From Streptomyces roseifaciens (lineage in GTDB: Bacteria; Actinomycetota; Actinomycetes; Streptomycetales; Streptomycetaceae): DNA of 64,000 bases. Below are positions 34,824 through 43,091 of this stretch, one piece after another; the stretch's first letter is position 1, and every line of letters starts with the position of its first letter. The stretch covers positions 2,170,001 to 2,234,000 of the forward strand of contig NZ_LNBE01000004.1 of the NCBI RefSeq assembly GCF_001445655.1, given 5' to 3'. The translations under genes and the position numbers were made by a program. The notes under the pieces were generated by a model. The model was not told the origin of the DNA. It saw nothing but the letters and a program-made list of their open reading frames with translations, and made no database searches.

Positions 34824-35404
34824 AGCGTCCCTCCGCGCGCGGGCGGCGCGACGGCGCGCGGCCCGGGGTGCGCGGTGGAGAGCAGCTGCAGGCCCAGGCG
34901 CAGCCGGCGGCGCGCCTCGTCCTCGGTGACGCCGAGGTGGGCGGCGGCCCGGCGGTAGTCGAGACGGCGCAGGTAGGCGAGGTCGAGGGCGGCGCGCAGC
35001 GGGGCCGGCATGGAGGTGACGATGTAGTCGGCGCGGGCGGCGGCGGACGCCGCGCGGACCTTCTCCTCGATCTCGTCGGGCGTGGCCGCGCCGTCGCTCT
35101 GCGACTGCCGCAGCCGCTCGACGGCCTGACGGTGGGTGAGCCCGGCGATCCAGGAGCGCAGCGAGCCCTCGCGGGGGTCGAACTCGCCGGGGTGCTCCCA
35201 GACATGGCCGAAGACCTCGCGCGTGACGCGGTCGGCGCCGGCCTCGTCCCCGAGGACGCGGTGGGCGAGGGTGTGCACGAGGGAGGCGAAGCGGTCGTAG
35301 AGCTCGCCGAGGGCGGCGGCCTCGCCGTGCGCGAGCCGCTGCTGCATCTTGCGGTCCCACCGGGGTGGTGCTGCTGCTGTTGCTGCTGATGCGTCGGTCG
35401 CCAT
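34820..35404 (-). CDS. ECF-type RNA polymerase sigma factor
   Basis: A 194-residue sigma-70 family protein with region 2 (EAAALGELYDRFASLVHTLA; EVFGHVWEHPGEFDPREGSL) and region 4 (LAYLRRLDYRRAAAHLGVTE; EARRRLRLGLQLL). Start and GGAGGGG site agree. It is translationally coupled to its anti-sigma factor. An Ala-rich N terminus is encoded by a CAG/CTG-like triplet run. No self-recognised -35 promoter motif was identified upstream. Confidence 0.9.
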   Translation of the reverse strand: MATDASAATAAAPPRWDRKMQQRLAHGEAAALGELYDRFASLVHTLAHRVLGDEAGADRVTREVFGHVWEHPGEFDPREGSLRSWIAGLTHRQAVERLRQSQSDGAATPDEIEEKVRAASAAARADYIVTSMPAPLRAALDLAYLRRLDYRRAAAHLGVTEDEARRRLRLGLQLLSTAHPGPRAVAPPARGGTL

Positions 35405-35858
35405 GTCTGCCCCTCCGTCCGCCCGTCCGCCCGGCCCGGCGTCGCGCTGGTGTGCGTCGCACTCATGACCGCTACCCGCGGCGCTCGACGCTTGTGCTCA
35501 CGGTCACATACTCCTCGAATGTAGTGGCCGGGTCCGACAGTCAGGCCGTCTTTGCGGGGAACATCGTGAAGATCGCCCCGCCGAACGGCCCCGGATGGTA
35601 TTGCCCCGGTCACTTTCCGCACATCTGGCCGATCGTTACGGATCGTACGTGCGCGAATGTGCCGATGTGTTATGCGGGTGTGACCGGAACTTTGGGGATT
35701 AAGGGTTCGAGCTGGGCATAGGCTCGTTGGGGGCCGGTTCTGTACATCCGGTCCCACCGGCGTTTCACGAGGGAGAGACGGGGGAGACGCCGGGCAGCCA
35801 CGGCTGCGGAAAGGTCCGTTCCGGGGAACGAGAGACCGAGCGAAGGGGCTTCGAGCGC
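35405..35858. other. Divergent region between sigma-factor and STAS genes
   Basis: About 450 bp, less GC-rich at 35495-35720. It should contain promoters for both divergent units. On the minus strand GAGGAG precedes an ATG directly followed by TGA, and a GTG opens an 11-codon frame. I see no confident promoter assignment or other gene. Confidence 0.4.
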
Positions 35859-36254
35859 GTGACGTTGAAGGTGAAGGACGCCGAGCGGGGGGACTGGGCC
35901 GTCCTCCGGGTCTCCGGCGAGATGGACCTGGTGACGTCGCCGGTGGTCCGGCAACGCGTGCACGACGCGGTCGCCGACGGACGGCGCAGCCTCGTGCTCG
36001 ACCTGGCCGAGGTGCGCTTCTGCGACTCCAGCGGCGTCGGCGTGCTGATCGCCGCCCGCCGCCTGATGCGCTCCTGTCAGGGGCGCCTGAGACTCATCCT
36101 GCCCCCGCAGGGCGGCGCGGCGGACGGCTCCCACGTCAACAGGGTGCTCGGCGCACTCGGGGTGCGCCGTCTCTTCGAGATCTATCCGGACCTGGCCACG
36201 GCCACCCACGAGGGCCGCGACAGCGGCGACCCCCTCCCCGCGCAGTCCGCCTAG
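35859..36254 (+). CDS. STAS-domain anti-sigma factor antagonist
   Basis: A 131-residue SpoIIAA/RsbV-like protein. GEMDLVTSPVVRQRVHDAVA and LDLAEVRFCDSSGVGVLIAA include the DSSG motif whose serine is phosphorylated by anti-sigma kinases. The GTG at 35859 follows GAAGGGG; upstream in-frame sequence is not protein-like. No RsbW-type kinase is adjacent, so its partner is encoded elsewhere. It sits divergent from the ECF sigma/anti-sigma pair. Confidence 0.88.
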   Translation: MTLKVKDAERGDWAVLRVSGEMDLVTSPVVRQRVHDAVADGRRSLVLDLAEVRFCDSSGVGVLIAARRLMRSCQGRLRLILPPQGGAADGSHVNRVLGALGVRRLFEIYPDLATATHEGRDSGDPLPAQSA

Positions 36255-36288
36255 CCTCGGCGGCCACTGCCGGCAGGTGGCCGGCCCC

Positions 36289-37437
36289 CTACCCCTCCCG
36301 CGGGAATCCGGCCCGCACGACGAAGCCGCCCTCCCGCGTCGTATGCGCCTCCAGCGTTCCGCCCAGGCTCTGCGCCCGCTCGCGCAGCCCCACCAGGCCG
36401 TGCCCGCCGCCGGGCAGCCCGGGCGCCGGTACGGCCGCGTCCGGCGGCCCGTTGCGGATCTCCACCAGCAGCGTCTCCGCAGCGTCCTCCGCCAGCCGGA
36501 CCCGTACGTGTGCGCCCGGTGCGTGCTTACGGGCGTTGGTCAGCGCTTCCTGCACCGTACGGAACGCCGCCCGTTCGACTGCCTCGGAGCGTGCGGTCCG
36601 GGCATCGCACGTGTTCTCGTACGCCACGTCGAGCGCGCTCAGCTCGATCAGCCGTGGCAGGTCCGCGAGGCGCGGCTGCGGGGTGAGTTCTTCGGTGTCG
36701 GCTCCGGCGGCGCGCAGGATGCCGACCATGTGCCGCAGCTCCTCGAGCGTGCGCACGGACAGCTCGCGGATCCTGCGGGCCCCCTCGCGCGCCTGGTCGT
36801 CCCCCGTGCTGATCTGCACGGCGCCGGCCTGCAGGCTGATCAGGCTGACCTGGTGGGCGACGACGTCGTGCATCTCGCGGGCCAGCCGGGCGCGCTCGGT
36901 GGCCAGGACCTGGTCGGCGAGCAGCCGGTCCTCGCGCGCCCGGCTGCGCGTCAGCTCGTCCAGCCGGGAGGCGAGCTCGCGCCGGGTGCGGGTGAGCAGG
37001 CCGAGCGCGACGGGCGTGGCGGCGGTGACGCACGCGTCGACGAGCTGCAGGGCGACCTCGCGCCGGTCGTCGAAGGACAGCTCCGAGATCGGGTACGGCA
37101 GGAAGTGCGCGACGGCCAGCAGCGCCGCGGCCCCGACGAGCAGCCGCCGGTCCGGGCGCAGCGTCGCCACCGTGTACAGCGCGATCATCGGGGCGAACCA
37201 GATGTAGCCGATGTAGATGCCCGGCAGCGTCACCGCGAAGACGGTGAGCGGGAAGCGCCTGCGCCACAGCAGCGCGACCGCGGCCAGCAGCGACACCCCG
37301 AGGTCCAGGCCGAGCCCGGGCCCGTTGACCAGCACCGCGTCCAGGGCGGCGATCAGCACGGGCACCACCAGCAGCACGGCGACACGCGCCCGCGAGGGGA
37401 GCCGGAAGCCGGGCCGGAGTCCGGCGGGGGCGGTCAC
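36289..37437 (-). CDS. NarL-type two-component sensor histidine kinase
   Basis: A 382-residue membrane kinase. Four or five N-terminal membrane helices precede the HisKA_3 dimerisation domain with the phospho-acceptor His in RLAREMHDVVAHQVSLISLQ. The HATPase domain shows EALTNARKHAPGAHVRV (N box) and GHGLVGLRERAQSLGG (G box). It phosphorylates the response regulator encoded immediately upstream, which it overlaps by GTGA. The signal is unknown. Confidence 0.92.
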   Translation of the reverse strand: MTAPAGLRPGFRLPSRARVAVLLVVPVLIAALDAVLVNGPGLGLDLGVSLLAAVALLWRRRFPLTVFAVTLPGIYIGYIWFAPMIALYTVATLRPDRRLLVGAAALLAVAHFLPYPISELSFDDRREVALQLVDACVTAATPVALGLLTRTRRELASRLDELTRSRAREDRLLADQVLATERARLAREMHDVVAHQVSLISLQAGAVQISTGDDQAREGARRIRELSVRTLEELRHMVGILRAAGADTEELTPQPRLADLPRLIELSALDVAYENTCDARTARSEAVERAAFRTVQEALTNARKHAPGAHVRVRLAEDAAETLLVEIRNGPPDAAVPAPGLPGGGHGLVGLRERAQSLGGTLEAHTTREGGFVVRAGFPREG

Positions 37438-38186
37438 GCGCCGCCGCCCGGTGGGCCGGCGCCCTGCACCTGTCCCGCACGGCGCACCTGTCCCGCGCCC
37501 TGGGCCCGTCCCGCCTCCTCGCCCTGCGGCCGGTCCTTGCCCTGCGCGGTGACGAGCCCGGCCCGGTCGGCGACGATCGCGGCCTGGACGCGGTTGAGCC
37601 CGCCGAGCTTGCCGAGTACGGCACGGACGTGGTCCTTGACCGTGCTGGGCGCGAGCCCCATGCGCTCCGCGATCTGCGGGTTGGCCAGCCCCGCGCCGAG
37701 GTGCGCGAGCACCTCCCGCTCGCGCGGGGTGAGCGCCGCCACCGCCTCGGCGGCCGTCGTCTCCGCCTCGGAGGCGAGGTAGCCGCCGATGACCGCGCGG
37801 GTCACGCCGGGGTCGAGGACGCTGCCGCCCGCCGCGAGGGTCCGTACGGCCTGGACGAGCTGCTCCGGGTCGGTGTCCTTCAGGAGGAAGCCGGTCGCGC
37901 CGCCGCGCAGGGCCGCCGCCAGGTACTCGTTGGCGTCGAAGGTCGTGAGCATGGCGACGGCGGGCGGCTGCGGGGCGTCGCGCAGCGCGCGGAGAACGGT
38001 CAGCCCGTCGACGTCCGGCATCCGGATGTCGAGCAGGACGACGTCGGGGGCGCAGGCGCGCACGGTGGCGACGGCCTGGCCGCCGCCGCAGTCGGCGACC
38101 ACCTCGATGTCGGGGGCCGTGCCCAGGATCATCCTCAGCCCGGACCGGACGAGCTGCTCGTCGTCGACCACCGCAACACGGATCAC
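37434..38186 (-). CDS. NarL/LuxR-family response regulator
   Basis: A 250-residue protein: receiver domain with acidic pocket VAVVDDEQ and phospho-acceptor Asp in DVVLLDIRMPDVDG, Thr in AMLTTFDANEY and Lys in GFLLKDTDPEQ, then a LuxR HTH (LTPREREVLAHLGAGLANPQ; APSTVKDHVRAVLGKL). The last 35 residues are a Gln/Gly/Ala repeat tail (RAQGAGQVRRAGQVQGAG) not usual for the family and probably derived from a DNA tandem repeat. GTG start with AGAGG upstream. Confidence 0.93.
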   Translation of the reverse strand: MIRVAVVDDEQLVRSGLRMILGTAPDIEVVADCGGGQAVATVRACAPDVVLLDIRMPDVDGLTVLRALRDAPQPPAVAMLTTFDANEYLAAALRGGATGFLLKDTDPEQLVQAVRTLAAGGSVLDPGVTRAVIGGYLASEAETTAAEAVAALTPREREVLAHLGAGLANPQIAERMGLAPSTVKDHVRAVLGKLGGLNRVQAAIVADRAGLVTAQGKDRPQGEEAGRAQGAGQVRRAGQVQGAGPPGGGA

Positions 38187-38631
38187 CTGCCGTTACCTCT
38201 TCCACGCCCGCTGCCCGGTGTCATGCCGCTCGCTCCCTGCTCGTCCGCGCTTGTTCCACGACCGGCTAGAGCCGGTTCTCCCTGCTCCGGTTCCGGTCAC
38301 GCACCCTGTCCGGTTCCCGTCACGCCTCCAGCCTGCCGCACGGTTCCGGCAACCACGGCCGAAAACGGAACGTGGCGCTCCTCTCGATCTTCCGCCCGGT
38401 CGTCCCCTGGCCCGTCCCCCGGTCGTCCCCTGGCCCGGCCCCCGGCCGCCCCCGGCCCGGTCCCCGGTCGTCTTCCGATCGTCCCCCCGATGGGCGGAGG
38501 GACCCCCTCCGATCGGCGGGGGCGAGTCGGGACCCACGGGGGATTCCGCCCGGGGCGTGCGGGCGGGCAAAGTGCTGTCCGTACTGCAGCATGCCGGGAC
38601 TGACCTACCGGCGTGAGGTGCCGCAGCACGC
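38187..38631. other. Intergenic region with GC repeats
   Basis: About 445 bp without a supported gene. At 38395-38480 a tandem repeat has units near CGGTCGTCCCCTGGCCCG. The first 130 bp probably carry the promoter of the response regulator/kinase operon. Confidence 0.45.
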
Positions 38632-38674
38632 GGCCTCGGGTCGCCGCATCCCCCACAGGCGGCGACCCGAGGCC
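38632..38674 (-). terminator. Terminator downstream of the XRE-TPR gene
   Basis: GGCCTCGGGTCGCCGC (38632-38647) and GCGGCGACCCGAGGCC (38659-38674) make a perfect 16-bp stem with an 11-base loop, about 60 bp after the stop of the leftward XRE-TPR gene. Confidence 0.8.
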
Positions 38675-38732
38675 GGGGGAAATCCCCTCTGCACACAGGG
38701 GTATGCACAGGGGCCGAAGCCGTGCTGTGCCG

Positions 38733-40103
38733 TCACATGGGCGGCGCGGCCGGCGCCGGCCCCAGCGTCGTCGTCCCCGGCGCGGCCCGGTGCCCGAGCC
38801 CCGTGCGGTACGCGTCCAGCGCCGCCTCGACCCGCCCCGTGCGCCGCAGCAGATCGCCCAGCAGCCGGCACAGATCGGCCAGGTCTCCGGCCGCCCCCGT
38901 GCGCTCCAGCAGCGACAGCGCCGCGCAGTAGTGCTCCTCCGCCGACTCCGTCAGCCCGCGCTCCTCGGCGATCAGCCCCAGCAGCCGGTGCGCACCGCCC
39001 GCGTGCACCGCGCCGCGCTCGGCGCCCAGCGCCGACGGCGACAGCAGCGGGCTCAGCAGCCGCTCCGCCTCGGCCGCCTTGCCCCGCCGCCGCAGCACGT
39101 CGGCCAGCTCCACCTCCACCTGCACGGTGAACAGCGCCGCCCGCTTCGACGCCAGCATGTCGCGCGCCGTCCGCAGCTCGCTCTCGGCGCCCTCCAGGTC
39201 GCCGTTCTGCGCGCGGACGTAGCCGCGCATCCAGTGGCAGTGCGCGAGCTCGGTGCGGATGTGCAGCTGCTGGTAGAGCTCCTGGGCCTTGGCGAGCGAG
39301 GCGTCGGCCTCCTCGATGCGGCCCTCGGCGATCAGGGTGCGGGCCACGCCCCGGTGCATGCCGGCGACGAGCGCCGGATCGTCCACCTGGGGCGCCAGCG
39401 TGAGCGCCAGCTCCGCGGCGTGCGCGGCTCGCGCGTGCGCCCCCATGTCCATGTAGGGGGCGATGGAGGCCGTGTAGAGGAGCAGCAGCGCGTCCGGGTC
39501 GTGCAGCCCCGAGGCGTTCAGCTCGTCGAGCGCCGTCTCCAGCAGGTAGCAGGCGTAGCGCAGCTCCCCGGCCAGCAGGTGGGCGGTGGCGCGGCCGCGC
39601 AGCGCGGGGACGCGGCGCGGCAGCGGCTCGTCGGCCAGCAGCGCCTCGGCGGCGGCGTAGTGGTCGCGGGCGGCGGAGAGGTCGCCGGTCTCCAGGGCGC
39701 AGTCGCCGAGCCCGAGGAGCGCGGTGGCCCGCTCGGGGACGAGCTCCGCGCGCGCCGCCTCCTCGTGCAGCGCCCCGTAGAGCGCGGCGGCGTCCTCGGC
39801 GGCGCCGGTGGCCAGGGTGCGGCGGGCGTCGGTGAGGCGCATCCGCAGCCCGGTGGCCAGGTGCGCGGGGCGGCCGGTGGCGAGCTCGTCGACGGTGGTG
39901 CCGAGCCGGTCGGCGAGGTGGCGCAGGGCGGTCTCGGAGGGGCGGACGCGGCCGGACTCCAGGGTGGAGATGTAGGCGGCCGTATAGGCGGGCTCGGCCA
40001 GCTGGCGCTGGGTGAGGCCCTTGGCCGTGCGCAGCCGCAGCACGCGCCGGCCGATCTCGGCGGGCCCGTCGGCCCGTATGCCGTGGGTGCTGTTCTCGGC
40101 CAC
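38733..40103 (-). CDS. XRE-family regulator with TPR domain
   Basis: A 456-residue protein with an N-terminal XRE helix-turn-helix (LRTAKGLTQRQLAEPAYTAA, then YISTLESGRVRPSETALRHL) and a long TPR-like array (for example ARDHYAAAEALLADEPLPRR; EEHYCAALSLLERTGAAGDL). The architecture is that of peptide- or partner-responsive regulators. The GTG at 40103 has GAGGGG five bases upstream; an ATG at 40169 is in frame without a site. Direct repeats upstream could be its operator. Confidence 0.87.
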   Translation of the reverse strand: MAENSTHGIRADGPAEIGRRVLRLRTAKGLTQRQLAEPAYTAAYISTLESGRVRPSETALRHLADRLGTTVDELATGRPAHLATGLRMRLTDARRTLATGAAEDAAALYGALHEEAARAELVPERATALLGLGDCALETGDLSAARDHYAAAEALLADEPLPRRVPALRGRATAHLLAGELRYACYLLETALDELNASGLHDPDALLLLYTASIAPYMDMGAHARAAHAAELALTLAPQVDDPALVAGMHRGVARTLIAEGRIEEADASLAKAQELYQQLHIRTELAHCHWMRGYVRAQNGDLEGAESELRTARDMLASKRAALFTVQVEVELADVLRRRGKAAEAERLLSPLLSPSALGAERGAVHAGGAHRLLGLIAEERGLTESAEEHYCAALSLLERTGAAGDLADLCRLLGDLLRRTGRVEAALDAYRTGLGHRAAPGTTTLGPAPAAPPM

Positions 40104-40121
40104 TGCTGCCCCTCGGTAGGT

Positions 40122-40197
40122 TACGCCGTGCATTTCGAGTAGGTGCAAGTCACGTACGTGCAAGTCCAAGTACGTGCACTTCGGGTACGCCGTGCAT
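40122..40197. repeat. Direct repeats upstream of the XRE-TPR gene
   Basis: TACGCCGTGCAT occurs at 40122-40133 and 40186-40197. Between them are three ACGTGCA-like motifs, including ACGTACGTGCAAGT and AAGTACGTGCACTT. The array starts 19 bp upstream of the GTG. Confidence 0.75.
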
Positions 40198-40367
40198 GTC
40201 AGGCCAGGGGTCCCGTGCCGCGGCGTGAGGTCGTGAGGTCGTGAGTACGTGAGCTACGTGAGGATGGAACCATGCCGCACGGTCTCGACGGGCAGGATCT
40301 CGTAGGGGGCGCACAGAGGCTCGGAGGGGCGCTCGGTGAGGCACCGGCAGGCGCGGCGGTGCCCTCG

Positions 40368-40795
40368 ATGAGCTCGGTGACCGGCCGCCACCGCCGGCCC
40401 GGCCTCGTCCTCACCGACCACCACTTCGACGTGCCGCTCGACCACGACGCCCCCTCCGGCGAGCACATACGGATCTGAGCGCGCGAGGCCGTCGCATCGT
40501 CCCGCGAGCACGACGACCTGCCCCGGCTCGTCTGCCTCCAGGGCGGCCCCGGCTTCCCCGCCGGACGCCCCGTGGGCCGCGAGAACCGGCTCGACCGCGC
40601 CCTGGAGGACTACCGCGCCCTGGAGGGCTACCGCGCCCACTGCCCGCTCTACGCACTGCTCCACGAGGCCATTTATGCCCAGGACGGGCAGGCGACGCAC
40701 TGGATGGGCGCCGCTCCACGACCCCGAGCGCCTCGCCCGCAACACCGTGCCGGTCGCAGCGGCGGGCGGTGTTTCTTCGGCCGCATCCATTGCCG
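40368..40795 (+). pseudogene. Decayed proline iminopeptidase (alpha/beta hydrolase)
   Basis: The N-terminal part reads GRHRRPGLVLTDHHFDVPLDH then GEHIRI-stop-AREAVAS, where intact enzymes continue through the stop at 40476-40478. The same frame resumes with DLPRLVCLQGGPGFPAGRP, the oxyanion region of prolyl iminopeptidases. It then jumps to CPLYALLHEAIYAQ, which in homologues lies some 200 residues later. After a frame change, DPERLARNTVPVAA follows. An internal stop, a large deletion and a frameshift show a dead gene; the nucleophile Ser region is gone. Confidence 0.8.
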
Positions 40796-40884
40796 GGTGC
40801 TTCCCGGGCCCCCTACGTTAAGCCGCGCATTAAAGCGACTTGACCCGCTGCTTAACCGGCGGCGGAGCTCGGGAGGAACCCCCC

Positions 40885-42183
40885 ATGAGAAGACGCATAT
40901 CCCTCGCGGCCGGCGGTCTGGCCCTCGCGGCGGCCCTGGCCGCCACGGCTCCTGCGGTGGCGGCGAGCCCGGACAAGCCGGTCACACCCCAACGCACGCA
41001 GGACGTCGAGTACTTCACCGGCCCCGACGGCCACCCCCGCCACACCACCATCCCCGCGTCCCCGCCCCTGCCGCGCCCCCTCGCGCCCTCCGCGAAGGGC
41101 GACGGGGACGTCACCCCCGTGGTCAGCAACGGCCCGGTCGGCTCCAAGCTCGACGTCGTCTTCATCGGCGACGGATACACCGCGGACCAGCAGGACGCCT
41201 TCCACGCCGCCGTGCGCACCAAGTGGGCCAAGATGTCGGCCGTCGAGCCGTACGCCTCGTACGCGGGCCTGTTCAACGTGTGGGCCGTCGACGCCGTCTC
41301 CCGCGACTCCGGCGTCACCAACGACCCGGCCAAGGGCGTCACCAAGGACACCGCCCTGCGGTCGTACTTCTTCTGCGACGACGTGGAGCGGCTGCTGTGC
41401 GTCGACACCGCCCGCGTCGAGTCGTACGCGGCGAAGGCGCCGGCCGCCGACCTCGTCGTCGTCCTGTCCAACTCCGCCAAGTACGGCGGCGCGGGCTACA
41501 ACGACGTGGTCTCCCAGGCCGGTTACGACGGCATCGCCACCGCGTCCTCCGACCACCCCAAGTCCGACCAGGTCGCCGTCCACGAGACCGGGCACTCGCT
41601 CGGCAAGCTCGCCGACGAGTACCAGTACGACGAGTACGGCACGTACACCGGCGCCGAGCCGGCCGACACCAACATCAGCACGCTGGACGCCGGGCAGCAG
41701 AGCGCGCAGCACAAGAAGTGGTACCGCTGGATCGGGCGGACCTCGCCGGACGGCGGCACCGTCGGCGCGTACGAGGGCGGCGGCTACTACCCCAAGGGCC
41801 TCTACCGTCCCACCGAGAACTCGATCATGCGCACGCTGGGCCGGGAGTTCAACCTGCCGGGCCGCGAAGCCATGATCGCGGGCTTCTACCGCCACGCGAG
41901 CGTGCTGACCAGCGACAGCGGCCGGTACGGAACGGTCTCGCACCGCGAGCGGGTCGTCGTGCGGCCGGCCGTGCCCACGGCGACCGTGCGCTGGTACGTG
42001 GACGGGCTGGAGGCCGTGGCCGCCCGCGGCCGGACCGAGGTCGTCCCGCGGATGCTCGGCGTGCCCGGCGACGGCCGCCCGCACACGCTGACGGCGCGCG
42101 CCGTGGACCGCACGGGCGCGGTCCTCGACCCGGAGCTGCGCAAGCGGCTGGCGGGCTCGCTGACGTGGAAGGTGACGCGCTGA
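40885..42183 (+). CDS. Secreted M64-family metallopeptidase
   Basis: A 432-residue protein with a Sec signal peptide (MRRRISLAAGGLALAAALAA, cleavage near AVAA-SP) and the M64 zinc motif VHETGHSLGKLADEY (His233, Glu234, His237). The following sequence PTENSIMRTLGREFNLPGRE supports the family. IgA-peptidase-like M64 enzymes are extracellular endopeptidases; specificity is unknown here. The ATG has GGGAGGAA upstream. Upstream is the iminopeptidase remnant. The last 17 bp with the stop are repeated 26 bp downstream. Confidence 0.9.
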   Translation: MRRRISLAAGGLALAAALAATAPAVAASPDKPVTPQRTQDVEYFTGPDGHPRHTTIPASPPLPRPLAPSAKGDGDVTPVVSNGPVGSKLDVVFIGDGYTADQQDAFHAAVRTKWAKMSAVEPYASYAGLFNVWAVDAVSRDSGVTNDPAKGVTKDTALRSYFFCDDVERLLCVDTARVESYAAKAPAADLVVVLSNSAKYGGAGYNDVVSQAGYDGIATASSDHPKSDQVAVHETGHSLGKLADEYQYDEYGTYTGAEPADTNISTLDAGQQSAQHKKWYRWIGRTSPDGGTVGAYEGGGYYPKGLYRPTENSIMRTLGREFNLPGREAMIAGFYRHASVLTSDSGRYGTVSHRERVVVRPAVPTATVRWYVDGLEAVAARGRTEVVPRMLGVPGDGRPHTLTARAVDRTGAVLDPELRKRLAGSLTWKVTR

Positions 42184-42213
42184 GCCGATGGGGCCGGGTG
42201 ACGCGCCGAGCCG
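42171..42213. repeat. 17-bp repeat spanning the M64 gene stop codon
   Basis: GGTGACGCGCTGAGCCG (42171-42187, containing the TGA) recurs as GGTGACGCGCCGAGCCG (42197-42213). Confidence 0.8.
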
Positions 42214-42219
42214 GTACGG

Positions 42220-42987
42220 CTAGGCGGCGTTCAGGAACTCCGCCTCCGCGTAGGCCAGGGTGAGGCGGTCGCAGCCGTGGGCGAGGGCGGCGCGGGCCGA
42301 CTCGCGCACGCGCTCGGCCGGCTCGTCCGCCGCCAGCGCCGCGTGCAGCGCGTCGAAGGACAGCTCGCGCACCGCGCCGGTCAGGGACGCGAAGACCTCC
42401 AGCTCGGCCCGTACCCCCGGGTCCGCGGCGCGCTCCCCGGCCCGTTCCAGGAGCAGGTCCAGCAGCTGCTCCCGGCGCAGCTGGCCGAACGGGAGGTAAC
42501 TGCGGCGCAGTGCGGGGCTGTTCAGCAGGATGCGGGAGAAGGTGCGGGCCTGGGGGAGGGAGTCCTCGTCCAGGACCGCTTCGAAGGCGGCGACGCAGGC
42601 GCGGTGCACCCCGTCGACGACCTCTATGGCGGTCGCCGCGTCCGCCACGGCCTCGGCGATGCCCGCCTCGAACTCGTCCCGGCGGCCGAAGAAGATGTCC
42701 TCCTTCGACGCGTAGTGCGTGAAGACGGTGGCAGGCGCCACGTCCGCCGCGGCCGCGATCCGGGTGAGCGTCACGGCGTCGAAGCCCTCCTCCGCGAAGA
42801 GGCGGAAGGCGGCTTCGGCGATGGCGCGGCGGGTGCGCTCGCGCTTGCGGCCGCGCAGCCCGGTGGCGGCGCCGCCCTTGGCCGCGGCGCTGCCTCCGGC
42901 GGCGGCTCCGGTGGCTCCGGTGGCGCCTCCGGCGGTGGCGCCGTTCCCGGCCGTGGCGCCGCTCCTGGTCGTGGTGCTGCTGGTCAT
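42220..42987 (-). CDS. TetR-family regulator of the divergent exporter
   Basis: A 255-residue regulator. A low-complexity Gly/Ala/Thr leader of about 45 residues is encoded by GGTGGC/GGTGCC-like repeats and precedes the HTH (RERTRRAIAEAAFRLFAEEG, then TLTRIAAAADVAPATVFTHY). The C-terminal part is helical (TetR_C_17-like). The start at 42987 is chosen for the TSSTTT N terminus; an ATG at 43011 is in frame. It is divergent from an MFS drug-exporter gene across a short region with a perfect inverted repeat. Confidence 0.9.
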   Translation of the reverse strand: MTSSTTTRSGATAGNGATAGGATGATGAAAGGSAAAKGGAATGLRGRKRERTRRAIAEAAFRLFAEEGFDAVTLTRIAAAADVAPATVFTHYASKEDIFFGRRDEFEAGIAEAVADAATAIEVVDGVHRACVAAFEAVLDEDSLPQARTFSRILLNSPALRRSYLPFGQLRREQLLDLLLERAGERAADPGVRAELEVFASLTGAVRELSFDALHAALAADEPAERVRESARAALAHGCDRLTLAYAEAEFLNAA

Positions 42988-43018
42988 GTCCCCAGGGTAG
43001 CCGTCCGGCAAGTAGAAA

Positions 43019-43048
43019 TAGAGGTGCTACATTTTTGGAGCACCTCTA
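43019..43048. promoter_or_regulatory. TetR operator between regulator and exporter
   Basis: TAGAGGTGCT (43019-43028) and AGCACCTCTA (43039-43048) form a perfect 10-bp inverted repeat with a 10-base AT-rich centre (ACATTTTTGG). Position in the only AT-rich stretch of a 100-bp divergent region suggests control of both promoters. Confidence 0.8.
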
Positions 43049-43091
43049 GTTTCGCTTGCTGCTCCGTCACCCGCCGGAGGACGTGATTGCC

